From positions 7,848,001 through 7,912,000 of the forward strand of contig CM047425.1 in assembly GCA_026168455.1 (NCBI GenBank): 64,000 bases of DNA, given 5' to 3'. Of this stretch, positions 40,362-52,200 are shown piece by piece. The number at the start of each line of letters is the position of its first letter. The first letter of the stretch is position 1. Origin of the DNA: Theocolax elegans (Eukaryota; Arthropoda; Insecta; Hymenoptera; Cerocephalidae). The notes under the pieces were generated by a model that saw only the letters and a program-made list of their open reading frames with translations, ran no database searches and was not told the DNA's origin. Made by a program: the position numbers and the translations under genes.

Positions 40362-41971
40362 GAAAGAGACGTATTAAACTCGAGGGTTTCTCGTGTTTCA
40401 AACGTTTGCCAGTTGCACGGCCTCGCGAAATCGAAACCACTCTTTGTCCTGGGTATACAGGTGTGTGTTTGTGTGTTTATATATATATATACACATACAG
40501 ACGACCCTGTAAAAAGGAGCGCGAAACGTTTCAATCGTTGCCTCCGAGTGAAAGAGAAAGAGAGAGTGAGGAGGGGTAGGTGTGAAAACGCGAAATTTGA
40601 TAAGATGGGTGATAAGATAAAACAACGAGAGCGGGAGACAGTGAATACCTTCGAAAATGTTTACAGGCACGAGACGAAGTCAAATACTCTGTTTTCAACC
40701 ATTGTAAACTTCGCCGCGCTCTTGCCTGTCGTGGCTATGCGGCATAATTTATCCTCGAAATGTGAACCTTTTCTCTTCTCTACCCTCAGACACTGCTAAT
40801 TGCTATGCAGCTTATATACGGTATTTTGTATTCATTTTACATACCGTGAATACCTCTACTATATACATGGATTTCTCATTCACAACAATTATTTTATCGT
40901 TCACTTATTCTATTTAGGCTTATACTTTATTCATTATTATTTCCGAATTTCGATTATTTCAACTTCTCGTTATTAATTATTCTCTTTCAACGACTTTTAC
41001 ATCTAAAATAACAACTCGTATTTTTTTACTAATTATTCTCTTGCCTTTCTTGTGTGTATTCTCTTCCACTTTCAATTTCTTACGGATTCTTATCGTCTTG
41101 TTAGATTGAAAGATACATCAATCATAGACACAATGTTTCTATACTTTAACAAACATAAAGAAGTCAAAACAATGCTTGTATGTTAATCCTTATAAAGTAT
41201 AATAAATACGCTAAATTTATTAAAATTATTTTACATATCCAACAATTATTATGCTTCTCCCGTTATGTAAAACAATATAATTTTATAAAATAATCCAACA
41301 ATGACATCGAAAACATATATATTTACATTTCTTTAAAAATAAATCAAAACATTAAAGTGAATAAAAATATTGTCGAACATGTAAATAAAATTTCATTTAC
41401 TATTGAATATCTGTGTCTTTCCCCGTATCCACGGAATATTTATTCCAAATACTATGCATACACACGGACACAGGCTTATTCGAGTTTTAAAACTATATAG
41501 AAAAATAAACTGAAATTTACACTTGAACGTTTCGTACTCAAATTGCGGGCAAAAAATTGTTATTTGAAAAGATTGTATAGACTTTAACAAAAGGTAAAAG
41601 TGTATGAAAAGAAAAAAAAACGAAAGAGAAATAGAATTCTCGCTATACGCCACTCTACGCGTCATACAATAAAGATCGCATCGATCGTGCGTGAAGAAAG
41701 TTGCGAGGAATTCATTCCGCGAGAAATGGAAACGAATGGGAAATTGAGAAGGAAAAATTGTGAAATATCGCGCGGGGGCGCGTTTTGATACACGTCTGTA
41801 TATATATGTATATAAATACGTAGACGAAAACACACAGCACCTCGTACATTTTTATATACATATATATACATGTACATATATACGAAAATGAAATCCATCT
41901 CAACTTCCTTCCTTCCTTCCGCGGCTGATGTAGTTGCATTTTTACCCACATTGTCCCTCTGTTATGCTGTG

Positions 41972-42056
41972 CATATATATATATATATATATACATAAAT
42001 GAATTTCCCTCTCTCTTTATGTGTGTGTGTGTGTGTGTATATATGTATATATATAG
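41972..42056. repeat. Compound AT and TG microsatellite
   Basis: AT repeat at about 41972-41993, then TG repeat at about 42019-42038 and a TATATG tail. Confidence 0.8.
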
Positions 42057-42186
42057 TTGTATTAAGTTTATTCTAGATGATGTATTCAAAATTTATTACA
42101 CTTTGATTCGGCCTTTGATTTCACTATTTCTGTTCATTTTTAATTACAACAAAAGTATGTCATAATTTATTAAAAATATCATTTTA

Positions 42187-42336
42187 AATTTTCTAATAAG
42201 ACTAATCGTGTCAGCACAGTAAACCTGGGATATATCAGTTGTTACTAATATTAATTTAAAAAGTCATAATATTTAGAAGGAAATCGTCACAATTTTTATC
42301 CCGTTATATTATCACGGTAATTTTTATTAGAAAATT
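42187..42336. mobile_element. MITE-like repeat, copy A
   Basis: Inverted ends share AATTTTCTAATAA on both strands, followed by related sequence. The body contains CAGTAAACCTGGG. It resembles copy B at 43531-43686 through that motif, the ATAATATTT segment and the CACGGTAATTTTTATTA end. It is non-coding. Confidence 0.5.
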
Positions 42337-42726
42337 GTCACCGCTCAACTAATAAAAGAGATTTCATTTACTTTTTCGAGATTGACATTATAATAATAAG
42401 TTCTATTAATTAAAGAGAATTCGAACAAGATTTCTTTTCATACGCTTACTTATACATATATAATATTGAACAACGTTAAAGTTAAAATTCCTGGTATGGA
42501 AAATTTACATTTTATACATTCGACGATTTTGTTTGATATTTAAAATGCAAAAAGCACGTTACATACCAGTGAACAAACAGAATTTACAAAAAGAGAGTGA
42601 AAAAAAATTCAAAATTACACGGAAGCTCTTGAAATTGTATACATACATACCTATGTTTGTTACGCACACTCAACGAAACCCGCTTTATCTAATTAAAGCT
42701 ATATGTGAATACGTATTGATTATTTT

Positions 42727-42730
<4 letters not shown>

Positions 42731-42758
<28 letters not shown>
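42731..42758. repeat. (TA)n microsatellite
   Basis: Fourteen uninterrupted TA units. Confidence 0.85.
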
Positions 42759-42761
<3 letters not shown>

Positions 42762-43530
42762 GGCATATATTATTGTGAAGTTGCAATTTATTAAATTAAT
42801 ATTAAAATGTATTCAAATATTCACGGTTCGTATAAGAGTGACACAATTTGAATATTTTATTAATACTAAATTGATAAAAATCTTTGAAATGATGTATAAG
42901 TATATAGGTATATACATACAGGTTGTAATTCAGTTAGATTGAATACTGTTTATTAATATATTTTATATAATAAATATATTAAAGGTATTTCATTAAGCTC
43001 TGAAACATGTTTGAAACACGCGGAAGATAATAATTTAATGATTTACGTATAATCAATAGATAATTAATAACTCATGCAGACATTGTATGTGTTTTATTAT
43101 AAACTATTGATTGTTTATTATTTGTTTATTATTCTTCGATATATAACTACTTTTTGGGCGTATACGCATAGGAATTTTAATTTTACAAAATTAAAATTTT
43201 AAATATTACTATTTCCAAATAATAAATAATAAATATTTAATTATTATTGTTTACAAATATCCTTTTTCCATTTTTCATTAATTGGTATAAGCATTACTTT
43301 AAATCAATTATTGGAAATTTAATTTTGATAACAAAATTCTTGTGTTATCCTATATGGAATTTTATATCAAATACCAGATTGCATTCTACAAAAACTTCAG
43401 CGTAATTAAAAATATTTTATTTTCGAAATAGTGGTAATTCTTCTTTAATATATAAACAAGTAAATTAAATCTTAATTTTAAAAAGTGAAAAAAATCACTA
43501 TACCCGACTTATAAAAAAAAGAAAATATTC

Positions 43531-43686
43531 TGATAAAAATTACCGCGGTAAAACAGTAGACCTGGGTCGTAATAATAATTGGATAAAAGTTAACTTAAAG
43601 AACTCATAGTATTTGTAACAAATCGTTATAAAAAAAATTCCACGTTTCAGGTTCACTGTTCCGTGACACAGTAACTTTTATTATAT
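43531..43686. mobile_element. MITE-like repeat, copy B
   Basis: The left end GATAAAAATTACCGCGG, then ACAGTAGACCTGGG, matches the reverse strand of the right end (ATAAAAGTTACTGTG, then ACAGTGAACCTG). It is roughly 70 percent similar by eye to copy A. No frame of interest. Confidence 0.5.
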
Positions 43687-45068
43687 CGCCGTGTGTAATA
43701 CATTTTCGTCTGATGTATTGTTAGTGATATTGAAATACGTATAAAATGTACACATGGAATGTCAATCAGAAAAATTTCATTATTATACCTTAAACTTTTT
43801 CATGAATTATATATCTAAAAATGTCAGTTAATCTAATGTAAATAGGATCCATAAGTATAAGTGATTTTTCATTCACCACAGTTCTCATCCCAGTGTCGCG
43901 TTAATACCACACACGCACGGATTATATAATACAAACTTGACACGAAAGCCTCGCGAAACCATTGCCGAACACATTTCGCTTTAATTCATACGTGTACAAA
44001 TATTCGGGTTGACGCGCGTGAACATTGGGATTTCAGTCGAAATAACATCTAGAATTCAAAATTACTTTCTTTTTTTGTTTTTTGATACATTTAACATTTC
44101 GTGTACTCGTGTTTAATCGAAACAAAAAAGTCTGGACGAATTAAAAAAAAAAAAAGAGCGATCGCACAAAGAGTAAGCCTATATACAATTTTATCGACTT
44201 TATTAGTAGCGTGTAACGGATACATAATGCGAAAAACGTGATATGTTTTTTTGAACAAAGTTGTTCCATGGGTATAACAAATACAAAGTCATTAATTTAT
44301 CTATTTGTAAAATGCATCCGAGAAACTTTTCATTCGAGATATTATTCGAACCACGAAGCGTTTATCAAACTCTTAGCTTTTAATACTTTGTTCTTTCGGT
44401 TGAAAATTTCTTTTTCTTTTGTCATTCCTTTTCTTATATCCTCTTTTGCCTATCCTCCCCTATTCTTAGGATCGTATGTATACACGGGCGTATATAAGCA
44501 ACCCCGTCCCTCGAGAGAGCTCGATATGGCTTTAGTCGCGGTCCCATTTATTTATGCGCCCTTCGAGCCCTGAATTATCCTGGATTTGCGAGTTCTCTCG
44601 CGCAGTTGGACGACTTTCCCTCTATATATATTATATACATATATATATATACATACATATATATTTATATACCTGTATATACATATACACATACAGGATC
44701 TATATACATTTTTCGCTTGTTTTACTCTCTTAACGGATGCGCTCAGAAAGGTTCGCTTCCTGATCCTGCAATTCCTATATTTTCCAAGATACATGCTCAT
44801 GTATTTAAATGTGGTTTACCTTCCGGTTATTTCTCTTTTTTTTATTTTATAATTAATACGAGTAGTAAAAATATTTATCATTAATAATAAAATTGCATTT
44901 TTAAATTACTTTAATTTTATACTTTACTGTGTAACAATGCGTCATACATCTTATTTTATTTTATTTATTGATAAAAGATATTGCATAATTATGACAAATT
45001 AATTAATGTTATCTAATAATAGCAGTTTTACCAAGTATAAGAAATTAAGTTATTTTTTTATATGAATT

Positions 45069-45309
45069 TATTGAATCGGAGGAGAACTAGTTGGTTAGAT
45101 GTTGAAAAAACCACAGAAAAGCAATTTTTTATTGCAAAATTGCAACGTTTCGTCGACAAGGGTACGTGGACCTCATCAAGCAATGTAAACGCAATAAAAT
45201 TCGCTTATATCATGATTTATTCAAACGTCAAACTAAATTTTGCAATAAAAAATTACTTTTTTGTCCTTTTTTTCAATATTGAACCAACTAGCCCTCATCC
45301 AATTCAATA
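45069..45309. mobile_element. MITE-like element with long inverted ends and TA duplication
   Basis: The left end TTGAATCGGAGGAG, then CTAGTTGGTT, matches the reverse strand of the right end TTGAATTGGATGAGG, then CTAGTTGGTT. The match goes on through a shared AATTTTTTATTGCAAAATT, so the arms are about 70 bases. TA flanks lie at 45069-45070 and 45308-45309. The element is 237 bases and carries no transposase. Confidence 0.65.
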
Positions 45310-47300
45310 AAATCATATTGATTGATAAAATATAGTAAACATTAATTGTACATTTTATTTTATTAATTTATGTATCGACCAAAAGTTTACATTCACATTG
45401 AACTTGTTCGCGTTACCTACACTACTTAAATTGATTTAAGCGTTTCTTTTCCTTCGATTACATTTCACAATTTTTTTCCTATAAAAATACATACCAATTT
45501 GCGCTTTCGTCGCAACATTTTTACACATTTATTTCTAAACGTTTCGCATCTTTCATAAAATGTATTTACCTGAAACTCTTATACACACTCTCGACTTATT
45601 TTTCAACGACTGAAGACGGTTAAACTTAAAGCTCGAGAATTTTATATTTTGCATTTTTAACATATTTTTTTAAGTTATATAGTTACTTTAGACAAGTTTA
45701 AGGTAAAAAAAATGTATTCAGTTTATTTAAATATATCTTTTAGGTAGACGTTGTAACTCACAGTTCCTCAAAATCATTACTTGTACACGCCCAAGAAAAA
45801 CCAAATTTGAATAAAAACTTGCAAGCTAATTTTTTTTTAAATAGATATACTGTTTAACAAGTTACTAAAATAAAGTGGTAAACAATATATAACCTAACGT
45901 TTATCCACGAATTGAAATTTTTTTGTGTGAAAGTGTGTGCCCGATTAAACGAGAACATATCTACTTACGGAAGACCGACCGAAAGAACAACGTAAGAGGA
46001 TGGAAAAAAAGAAAGGAAAATACTAGTGAAAGTTTTCTGTCTTTGCGACCGTAGGAATCTTTCTCTTTTTTATTTTAATAATCCCCTTCGTTAAGTAAAC
46101 ATTAGACTTACCACTTTATTCTTCAACGTAAGAACAAGAAAATCATTTCTAAAGAAACAATTTCAACGAGGATTTCACGTACTTTGTTGAATGGACAAAC
46201 TCCCCTTTATCTGCTTAAACTTTACTTACTTATGTTAAAGAAATAATCCTAATTACTGTAGAATCAGATTTAGCTACAGTCCAATTAAATATCTAAATTA
46301 CAGTTGGTGTTCACGTATATTTTTTCGAAAATTATACATGTATAATAAATGTACATTTATTAATGTAATATTCAAATTTATTGTAAAGGAGAAACAAATG
46401 AATGCGAACCTTGTCAATAATAATCAATGGGTATCGGATAGTCAATTATACGTAATTGTAAAACTTTCGCGCTACATGCAAATGTTATATTATTTAATTA
46501 TCGAGTTATACAAAAGTACGAAGGTTATCGTACACTTTTATAATTATTGTTGAAAGTTTCACTAGCAAATATAACAATGTGCAATTTTTTTGCAGATTAG
46601 TATTAAAAAAAATGTTATAGGATCTATCAGCATGAAAATGACATTAAATTTGAAAAAAAATATCGCATTTATCTTACTCGAATTTATAAGAAAAAATAGT
46701 TGTATGTTACTTCAGTTTATGAATTACATAATATCTCGGTGATGAAAATCGTTTTACAAATCCAGGCTAGAGGTTGAATCAGCAGTGCATAAGGTGATGT
46801 ATATATATATATGTGCATGTATGACCTAGAGAGTTTTCATGGCCTCGCTTCCGAGTTGAGAATAACTCCTCCTAGCCTCTAACGGCCAACCAAAATATGA
46901 ATAATATTTCGTTTGTATACATTTAAATAATTTAAACATTTAATAGAGTATGTTTATAAAACTAAAATGCACGAAGGTATAACAAATTTCACCCAACTGC
47001 ACTGACCGAACCTCGAGGGTCTTCCACTGAGTATACGCTATATCGTCAGCCGTGACGAGCTGATTCGCAATGCCTAACTCTAACAATAAAATATTTTCCA
47101 AACTCATGAAATAAATACATAATTTCCAAAATAACATAAACGCCTTCGAATGTTATGCTATAGGTACATAATTTCAAAGATAGCGACTGACCGCTTTGTA
47201 TACAGTTTCTTATCACTGCGTGTATATAACGTACATGCAGTAGGTAACTTTGCTCGTTCTCATCGGTCTCCCACTCCCTCCGGCGATTTCGGACCGTTGA

Positions 47301-47327
47301 ACGACCGTAGTGACGTCATTCGGTCGT
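47301..47327. promoter_or_regulatory. CRE inside a larger palindrome
   Basis: ACGACCG (47301-47307) and CGGTCGT (47321-47327) form perfect inverted arms around TGACGTCA (47311-47318). The site lies in the CpG-rich island at 47200-48020, about 1.9 kb below the distal Glut1 first exon candidate. Confidence 0.4.
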
Positions 47328-48952
47328 CCCTCTCGCACACACACGTTTGCGACGCCCACTTCCGATCTCACGCAAAAACTCCCACCCTCTCTCGGCCTCT
47401 CTCTCTCTCTCTCTTCCACTCACTCTCTCGCGGGCGCTCTTTCTCTTGCTCTCTCCGGGATTCCGAATCCGATGCACTACTCTGACCTATTTAAGCAGGG
47501 GAAGAAACGAGAAAGAGGACGCGCACACACACACATATAAATACGTGTGTATACCAACCCTGCGCCAACTAAGACACGCCGGGTGGAGACCCTTCGATCA
47601 ACCCTTTTCTTCTGCGTTCCTTCAATATTCTTTCATCAAACTTGCTCTTTTGAATCATTTCTTTCTTTACCTCATTAATTTTTTATTCTCCACGATAGAA
47701 GCATCATAATTTCATATCATACGCATATGTTTATTATTTACTAAATGCTTGAATAAAATCTACGGGACTAAATAAAAAGATACGAAATAATGTCGATTGT
47801 CGATTGCTCAATGGAAAATCGACTTGAGCTACTTTCACTTTTTTTCAGGTTAGATCGTATACCCATTCACACTATCATCCCCTCCGACCCTCTTTCGCCC
47901 TCTCGTCCCATCCCCACGCGTATTTTATTGGAAATTTACCCCGTCGCGATACTCGGAGAGTTTGATCATTCGCTCCATTGTACGCTACGGAATCTTTGAA
48001 ACGGAGGGCTCGAGAGTCTCATCGCTCGATCATTATTAAGAGCAGAAACTGATGCTTCACAAGAATAATGTCCAATTTTTCGAGTTATCGATACAACAAA
48101 CCTATATAGTCTAAGATAACGAGCAATCGATTTTATTTAATAAATCATTGAATATAAGTATATATATATATACACCCATACCTACGGCGAGACATTAATT
48201 CTTCAAATGTATATAATTGTCATTTTAACGACTCGAATAAAGCGAGATAATTAAAAAGTTGGCTGATAAAATTTTCGAGTATATTCTTGGTAAACACTCG
48301 CTATACAATTAACTCTCGCGCTTGTACGCTGATAAAGATTTTACGCTCGGCAGGAAGTATCGCGCGCGCGCCTTCCTTTCGCGGAAAATAAAAACAAAAA
48401 ACTATAGCGAGCCGCGAAAAAAAAAAAAAAAATTCACTTTACAGGATGAAATTCAAATTCGCGCTGATAAAGCTGTGTTTTACTACTTAACCCCCTCGTA
48501 ACTCATTCGTTAATGAAACCGTATAGGAAGTAATAGGTAAAAAAAAGGAAAAGAAGAAAACTAGTAAGAGTGTGTATAGTGTAAACATATCTTCTAGTAT
48601 ATATTTTATTCAAAACTCTAGACAGCGTCGAGTTGTATAATCAATTTCCGCAAGTGCACGGTCAATATTGACACGTTCACCCTCGGTCGAGCTTACATAT
48701 AGAGAAAGCGCACTCTGCACCTTCGTTACAAATCTCTGGTGGCTAAGCAGCCTTGTAATCTTCGTTAAGTTCTAATAATATTTCATTAGCGCGAGCTCCG
48801 CGGAATCTTAATAATAAACAATAGAATTACTTTGTAAGAAAATAAAAATCCGATGGTATAGGTCGCAAGAGAATTAGAGTTCCGGCCTATAGCTATGTAT
48901 AATATATATATGTGTCTGAGTGTGTGTGTGTGTGTATATGTATACAAGCTAT

Positions 48953-48954
<2 letters not shown>

Positions 48955-48997
<43 letters not shown>
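48955..48997. repeat. (GA)n microsatellite near the distal first exon
   Basis: A GA repeat of about 21 units, roughly 200 bases below the 49189-49294 exon, preceded by a TG repeat at 48920-48934. Confidence 0.85.
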
Positions 48998-49001
<4 letters not shown>

Positions 49002-49188
49002 TTGGGCAAGGTCTCGCGGGGATCAGTCACGGAATTCGCGCATAAAAATTGACGATAAATCGCGATGTTTCAAGTAATACGTATACACGTATAAAAGGTT
49101 GATGCGGATGGTGGATACGTACGAGTGGAAACCTGACCGAATGGTCAAAAGAGATATAGATAAATAAAAGTAGGAAGTAAAAACTCAC

Positions 49189-49294
49189 CGACTAGGATGA
49201 TAGATCCAGAGAGAAGTATCGTGGCAGTGGTTCGATCGAGTCCCGAAGGTGGAGGTAGGTGAAGCGGGAGCTCGGAATCACCGCTCGGCGGCAT
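49189..49294 (-). CDS. Candidate distal first coding exon of Glut1 with a hydrophobic segment
   Basis: On the minus strand the ATG at 49294 (A at -3) opens 35 codons, MPPSGDSELPLHLPPPSGLD then RTTATILLSGSIILV, plus one G, and ends at CTAGTCG|gtgagt, a strong donor. Phase 1 fits none of the main acceptors. It does fit a potential acceptor at 12840-12841 (tctccag|TC), which lies in frame with the exon 12536-12822. The join would read SIILV-V-AAGRRM-SESRSF, extending the hydrophobic run to about 16 residues closed by Arg-Arg, like a membrane anchor. The acceptor lacks a pyrimidine tract. The exon lies at the lower edge of the GC-rich island at 49200-50200. It could instead belong to a transcript with an unseen second exon. 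Confidence 0.45.
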
Positions 49295-52200
49295 CGTGAC
49301 AGGGGCTCGGGACCCCGGGCAGCATCCCGACTCCCGAGGCACTGTCCGGGCACTCTGAACAGTAGTATAAACCGCGCGGCACACTCGCGAACCAAGAGCG
49401 CAAAGAGGCAGAGCTCGTAGCGAGGAGACGTAACCCACAAACGAAAGAGACCAAGGAAACGATAAACGATAAACGAGAAAGGAGAAGGGAGAAAGGAGTA
49501 ACGAAGGGAGTCGGTGAACGATAACGAGGAGAACGAGAGCCCGGGTGAATAATCCTCGGAACGCGTCGTCTTCGTCGACGGGGCTCGTCGCTCTCGAGTC
49601 GTCCCTCGCGTGCGTCGAGGCTCTCCAAAGGCGGTGGTCCTCTCTTCCTGCTCCCTCTGGGTGTCCCTGTGTGGTTGGGCGCGTGGGCGCGTGCGCGGCT
49701 GCGCCCGGCTACCCGTGCAGGCAGGCGGTGCAACCTATCTATCTCGCGCTTTCCTCGGCGTCCTTGTTCCGCGCTCGGCGAACCAGAGCTACCGCTCTGT
49801 CAAACCAACTATCGCGCAATGGTAGGAGACGCCCCTTGGCTTATCGTATACACACCTATACTCTGATTTATCGATGTGTACGTGAAAGAGATGTGCGCGC
49901 GCTCGTTCCGAGGGCAGGCAGTGCCGTGCCTAGGGCTTTTCTTACACTACTCCCCAGTACCCGATGCGCGGGCTCTTGCCTCTTCTTCGCTGATCCTCGC
50001 GTGCCCCGTACCTCTTTCTCAAACCATTTTCCCTATGCTCCCTTGCATTTTCGATACATCGACTTTATCCATCCCCATCCTCTTATTCTTTATTTTACTA
50101 AACACTCGGTTGGAACCTACTTTACCGAATTTCACCTCACTCTCTCCCTCCCTCGCTCTCGCTCCACGCTCCGATCAAACCACACATATGGTTAATCGAG
50201 CTTTCGCAAGCTTATTCACTGTCTGTCGATAATAATGCAGTATGTTTATTACTGAGCCCTTAAATACACTTGTAATCTCTGCGTTACTAAATGTAAAAAT
50301 GCATGTGTCACTTTATCCTTATGCATGTATATATATGTATACCTATATATACGTTTGCACTACATTTACATAAGAGAATGTATTTGTCATTCTTAAGTAC
50401 CTGCGTACTGTATAAAAAGTTCTGAATAGTATAATTTTTATTATGCTGGCAATTAATTTAAAAGAAGAGACCAGTTTAAAATTTTTTAATTTGAAAATTA
50501 TATAAAGTTAATGAATTAATTCATATTAATTATCAGTACTCATTTTTTCACAATTTATCTCTATTATTATTTCATATAATCCCGATAAAACTGAACTTTA
50601 GCTGTATCTGCGAACTAAGTGATCTATTATATATTATATATCTATTATATCTCTATTTCTTACTATATAGTTAATATATAGTTAATGAAAAACTACAACA
50701 AACATCTTACAACCAAAACTCCTTTTCGTTCTTTTTACCATACTTTTAAAGTACTTCGTAAGCTTAAACACCAAAATATATGATTAATCAGTTTCCGAAA
50801 TTGAAACAATTGTTAATGTTTCGTACCATTACGAAAATTCAATGATTAACTGAAACGAAATAATACTCACTAATTTGACCTCCAAACTATCTTTATTTAT
50901 AAACATGATGAATTGGATAGAAAAACCCATATATAAATTAAATTATAAGACTAGTTACAAATTAAAATTTTTTAAACAAAGTATAATCTAATGCACAGTT
51001 TTAGATAGTTTTATTAACAATTATTTAAAAAAATGGAGTCTCAAAAAAAATATCGAATTACTTTCGGACTAGGTTTACGCAAATCAACAATGCACTCCAG
51101 TCTTTCTTTGAACTTCGACCGTGTTATATTAGAGTTACGGAGGTCGAGTCTTTGAGAGGAGCACGATGCAATTTTGCTTACATCTTCCGCTATTTTCTAA
51201 GTAAGAAACGAGCGTAATAATTATATGTCATTTACAATCCTTTCTATTTAATTAAATCTTATCAATTTGTATACGAAAAACGGATAACTATATAATTACT
51301 AGTATTATGGATACAATCGAAACTTAATTCAAATGTTCTAAATATAAGATTTACGTTTATATATATGAATTTCTGAATTGAAAACATTACAGTTATAAAT
51401 GTATTTAGTCATTTGTATATATTTTTACCGAATGATCAAATGTATAAAATTGAAGTGAAAATTTTGTTAGTTAAGTTTCTTAAATATTATTTGAAGCAGT
51501 GCGGACCGGAGAGTATATACGTACGTATATACCTGTAAAATCCAACAATTGCACGTACGTCTTTTGAACGATCGTAAATTCCTGTAATTCGTACCAGTTA
51601 CGATCTCGAATGTAGATAATTCAATAAAGATTCTCAAATGCACTCCCCAAAATTGCGGTACAGCCGTACAGTTTTGACAAAATTAGTTAGCCGTAAAAAA
51701 ACGAGGAACATTAAAAGGAACAAAGTAAGGAGAAAAAGAAGAAGAAAATCAGGTTGACGAAGGTAGCGAAGGCATTAAGAGAGAATTATCGTCGAAGCGA
51801 AAGAGGAAAAGCGGCGTAAAAAAAGGGAGGAGTGCAAAACGGATTTTTTTCAAAGTAATTATAGACACTCGTTTCTGTAGACACATGCACGGAGAGGTAC
51901 ACGTACACCGTCTCACCAAGAACGCAAAGTACGTAACGTTTATCTCATACTATAGATTTCGATACATCTTTATAGCTCAATGTCGTGAGCGTAAAGGAAT
52001 TAAGAAAAAAGATGAGCGGTGTAATATGGATTTTTGGTAATCGCATAATCGATTTGTACTCCACGCGTTTGAAAGAGAGAAGTTTGAATCACGATAGGCA
52101 AAGTGTCGCGTGTCACGCAAATTCCTCAATAGCGTATAAGTTAGAGGTGTAGCAAAGGGTGAGCGTTTGATCCCCCGTTGCGCATTGCGCGTACGAGTAA

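Larger units (their letters stand above)
19631..49188 (-). other. Very long 5' intron/promoter region of Glut1
   Basis: About 29.6 kb without a supported coding exon. GC- or CT-rich islands stand out from AT-rich DNA at about 19640-19960, 20750-21120, 23450-23980, 25280-25630, 28290-28650, 30180-30600, 31050-31440, 33020-33140, 35400-35660, 40130-40790 and 47200-48020. They are candidates for promoters, enhancers or 5' exons. Also present are a tandem duplication, MITE-like elements, hairpins and microsatellites, listed separately. Confidence 0.6.
363..49294 (-). other. Glut1: Glut1 gene, 5' portion (partial at window left edge)
   Basis: This is the extent of the facilitative glucose transporter gene inside the window; transcription runs from right to left. 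The common chain is 12536-12822, 11075-11431, 3028-3220, 1259-1348, 363-458. Junction phases are 2, 2, 0 and 0, and every join keeps the frame. Alternative first exons lie at 6899-6918, 19598-19630 and 49189-49294. The protein imports hexose across the plasma membrane by the major-facilitator mechanism; eleven of the twelve membrane helices lie beyond position 1. The identity rests on the TM1 exon. The assignment of the upstream exons to the same gene is inferred from strand, order, consensus donors and phase, not from transcript data. The huge first introns are as expected for an insect gene with several promoters. Confidence 0.85.

Noticed and set aside
49545..50195. Plus-strand 216-codon frame in the GC-rich island
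   Set aside because: Low-complexity and Cys/Arg/Ser-rich without a domain; several overlapping frames on both strands are open here because CpG-rich DNA lacks stops.
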